64,000 bases of DNA. Origin: Phymorhynchus buccinoides (Eukaryota > Mollusca > Gastropoda > Neogastropoda > Raphitomidae). The notes beneath the pieces are model-generated. The model made no database searches. It was not told the DNA's origin and worked only from the letters and a program-made list of their open reading frames with translations. A program made the translations under genes and the position numbers. The stretch is taken from positions 50,097,572 through 50,161,571 of the forward strand of contig CM065684.1 in the NCBI GenBank assembly GCA_017654935.2, read 5' to 3'. Below are positions 61,263-64,000 of this stretch, piece by piece (positions within the stretch are counted from its first letter, which is position 1; each line of letters starts with the position of its first letter).

Positions 61263-61622
61263 GAGTGATTAAGATGTTCATCCGCCAATTTCAATGTGTG
61301 AGTGACCCGGGTTCGAATCTCAGCCTCGCCCTTTCTAATTCGACGGGAAAATCGAACTGAACGTCAAGTCCTTCAGATGGGGACTTAAAGCTAGTCTGAC
61401 CCAAGGTGCGCTAAACACGTAAAAATCCCACAGCAGTTAAGTCAATAAGAGCAGGGAGAAATCCTGCTGCCTGGTATGACCAAATTGATAGGTTTCTCAA
61501 GTCCGCCCCCCCCCCCCCTAAAAACAAAGTGTGGTGCTGTGCTTGCGGCGACACACTCTCCAGGTGGGAGCAACTTACATTTCACAGAGATAAGTCTCTG
61601 TGACTAGAACATACCAAATACC
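61263..61622 (+). mobile_element. Full-length tRNA-derived SINE
   Basis: The head has AGGTGGCAGAGTGATTAAG (A-box-like) and GACCCGGGTTCGAATCTC (B box). The body includes GGGGACTTAAAGCTAGTCTG. The tail CTCTCCAGGTGGGAGCAACT..TCTGTGACTA is shared with the 23930 family. Its head makes it look like a tRNA gene, but no tRNA cloverleaf closes. Confidence 0.88.
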
Positions 61623-62851
61623 ATTAACAATATATTTTACGAAACTGTATCAGACACCTCAGCAACAGGCAGCATTCATCACTACCTGTCTACTCTAAAA
61701 CAGAACATGGACAGCACTACTTCTATCAGCAAAATTCATGAGCTTCGCTGCCTAAAACTGGAAAGAAATGATTACAGAAAAAAAATGCAAGGTTCAGTTT
61801 GGTATTTGTGTTTGAGGCAATGGTTCTAATCTACATGCAACATAGCAACAAAGCGATTGTCATGAAAGCTGGCATTAACGGTGAGGAAGCCCACTAGTCT
61901 ACAACAGAAATCCTTGCGTGGTCTTCCGAGTGCAACCTGACAATACCTCAGCCCACAAACACCAGCAATGATACAGCGTGACTCAAGCTGACATGGCAAG
62001 CTACCATAAAAGAGAAAAGACCAGCAGTAGCGTCTGATTCTTTCTTCCCGCACCAGTGCAGAAATAAAGTGATGTAAAAGCTGAACCATCATGTCGTGAC
62101 AAGAGATGAGAGGACGAGTCAACATTAATGAAGACAAGAGTCATACTGATGCTTAGATTATTATCTAAAATAAAAAGATTTTCAATTACCATTAAAATTT
62201 GGTCACAAAAAAATAAATTAAAAGTCCACTAAAATTTGTAAGTTTATGTCCACTGGCTTTATATCAGGAAATAAAATTTTTTTTACATAAACAGTTCGGT
62301 CACAATCTTCTACATGACTGAAAAAGGACATATTTGAAAATTAAGATAGCATTTCATTACTCTGCCTAGCCGTCCGTCACTATTATTGTCTGTGCACTTT
62401 TTTCTTTAAGATAGGGCTTTATATAAGTTTTCTTGTTGCCCTGTCTAATGATCATTGTTGATTTTCATTTGTGACTTTGAGAAATAAAATGCTAACCAAA
62501 AATGACTAAAAAGCTTACAACCCGAAGCTATCACATTTCAGAACAGCTAGTAGTAAAAGAGTATTTTCAAACAAAACATGAAGCAGTATGAACTTGGCAA
62601 GTAGAAAAAAAGACTGCATTGGACAACAAGCTATGCACAAACAGCGATTATATCTGTGCACATGCTATCAGCAAAGCAAATGCTTCTGACATTCTGCTTG
62701 AATCAGGGTATAAGAAATGACAAAAAAAGAGATGAATACTATTGGTCTAAACAATGACCGAAAAACTAGACATGAATACTATCACTTCCAAAAGAAATTT
62801 TGCCTGTGATAAATGGCATAAGAAGATAAGCGTTTCCGAGCTACCACCTAC
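61623..62851. other. Intron or intergenic, nothing recognised
   Basis: AT-rich; several short open frames without motifs or splice context. Confidence 0.45.
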
Positions 62852-62896
62852 CTTTTCCACTCGACGGATAGTGCGTAGTCTCTCCAGCCATGTTGT
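62852..62896 (-). CDS. Candidate gene 2 exon (45 bp)
   Basis: ATCCACAG acceptor and AAG|GTAGGTGG donor bound 15 codons TTWLERLRTIRRVEK in phase 0, in frame with the 59.6-kb candidate. An alternative reading starts an ATG (MAGETTHYPSSGK), which would make it a first coding exon. The choice is unresolved. Confidence 0.4.
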
Positions 62897-62924
62897 CTGT
62901 GGATAAAAAACACAACAAAATTAC

Positions 62925-63460
62925 TGTATTTTTCCAAGAGGGAAACCAATGCGCCTTATAATGTGACTACTAATACAGTACGAAAATATGTGACCCAACA
63001 CCACGAAAGGGACATTAAGTCGCTGAGCTAGTTTGCAAAGTCAAAAATCTTGTTTTTTTGTTAATTTTGAGTTATGGGTATTTTTGTGTTCTCTAACATC
63101 TTATCTGTCATATTTATAAAGTATAATCTTTAATATGGTCTCTAAATGGTATTATAAATGCTTTAAAACGAGTCGGTCAATGTATTTTCTTCAACAGGCT
63201 AGACTTTAGACTGTGTTTTCTCAAAATGGCTGACACTCACCCTACTAACTTTAAATGCTCATAACTATGGAATGGAAGAAGATACAAGTGTGGTTCTTGT
63301 ATCACTAGAAAGAGAATTGTGTAATTTTCTCAGAATGGTCAATTTTACACTTAATGTCCCTTTCCCTGGGTCACATGCAATAATAAAATCTGAATTTTGT
63401 GTTAAATTTCGGGCATGCGCCTTATAATAAGGTGTGCCTTATAGTCAGAAAAATACGGCA
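62925..63460. mobile_element. 'GGACTATAA' MITE interrupted by a TA MITE
   Basis: The outer parts match 51548-51712. The inner element 62989-63375 has TGTGACCCAACACCACGAAA and CCCTGGGTCACA ends and belongs to the 4609-5027 family. Confidence 0.8.
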
Positions 63461-63822
63461 TTCATGTTTGTCAAGGTGTGTTGTGGTACACAGAACTGCA
63501 TTGTACTGCATTGGTTCCATACTATTTTGCAATTCTGCTTTGTATCATATTGGGTTGAATTGTGTCGTATTGATTTAAACTGTCTTGCATTGATTTCTGT
63601 TGCATCATACGAAATTGGACTATATCACTGTCCAAAATACATTGCATTCTTTGATGTGTAACATCATACACACAGTAACTTCATTTTATTCCTGTTTTAA
63701 TCATTCATAATATTATCTGATATACACGAAATTAAAAGGTATATAGTGGGTGAGCGAGTGTACATGCACCTGTAAGTGCATATGAGCATGCCAGATAGAG
63801 AGTCTTTAGTTTAATATATATA
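63461..63822. other. No gene seen
   Basis: A loosely periodic TTG-, GTATT- and GCATT-rich stretch (63470-63650) resembles a decayed satellite. AT-rich after that. Confidence 0.4.
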
Positions 63823-64000
63823 TGTGACCCAGCACCACGAAAGGGACATTAAGTCTCAAACTGACCATTCTGAGAAAATTATACATTTGAAAACTTCAGA
63901 CAATTCTCTTTCTAATGATACAAGAACCATTCTAGTATCTTTTTCCGTTCCCGAGTTCTGAGCATTAAAAGTTAGTAGGGTGAGTGTCGGCCATTTTGAG
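63823..64000. mobile_element. TA MITE, cut by the window end
   Basis: Begins TGTGACCCAGCACCACGAAA after a TATATA tract and follows the 4609-5027 family to the end of the window. Confidence 0.8.

Noticed and set aside
61263..61335. A tRNA gene
   Set aside because: A and B box-like motifs are present, but the acceptor stem does not close and the sequence runs into a SINE body and shared tail.

Overview
This window is animal nuclear DNA, most likely from a mollusc and probably a marine gastropod. The evidence is a spliced metazoan gene, many tRNA-type SINEs, LINE remnants, MITEs and long microsatellites, and no operons or bacterial-style genes. The species call is an inference from repeat style only.

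One gene dominates. From 42678 down to 5933 the minus strand carries an apparently complete POMT2 gene (protein O-mannosyltransferase 2, an ER membrane enzyme). I placed 20 coding exons by homology to the known POMT2 protein. All splice phases agree, and the coding lengths add up to 2601 bases, which is 866 codons plus stop. The catalytic Asp-Glu motif, three-MIR region and conserved C-terminal end are all present. The N-terminus is much longer than in vertebrate POMT2. A second minus-strand gene, which I do not recognise, has exons at about 49.4, 51.1 and 52.5 kb, with further in-phase candidates at 59.6 and 62.9 kb. It may start beyond the window.

Region by region: 1-5.9 kb is 3'-flanking DNA with MITEs and dispersed repeats. 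5.9-11.3 kb holds the C-terminal POMT2 exons, each embedded in minisatellites. 11.4-16.1 kb is intron filled by a 70-bp and a 100-bp satellite-like array. 17-28 kb holds the MIR and luminal-loop exons with SINEs and TTAA-flanked MITEs. 28-39 kb holds the transmembrane exons, again with exon-edge arrays and one duplicated exon. 39-42.7 kb is intron 1 and exon 1. 43-49 kb is repeat-rich intergenic DNA. 49-63 kb is the second gene and its introns, full of MITEs.

The most unusual feature is that most of the minisatellites in both genes are not simply intronic. Their repeat unit contains an exon edge together with its splice site. As a result, single 5' or 3' splice sites occur in tandem trains of 2 to about 30 copies. 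I count at least eleven such exon edges, plus one tandemly duplicated whole exon. This pattern is the best candidate for a previously undescribed phenomenon here.
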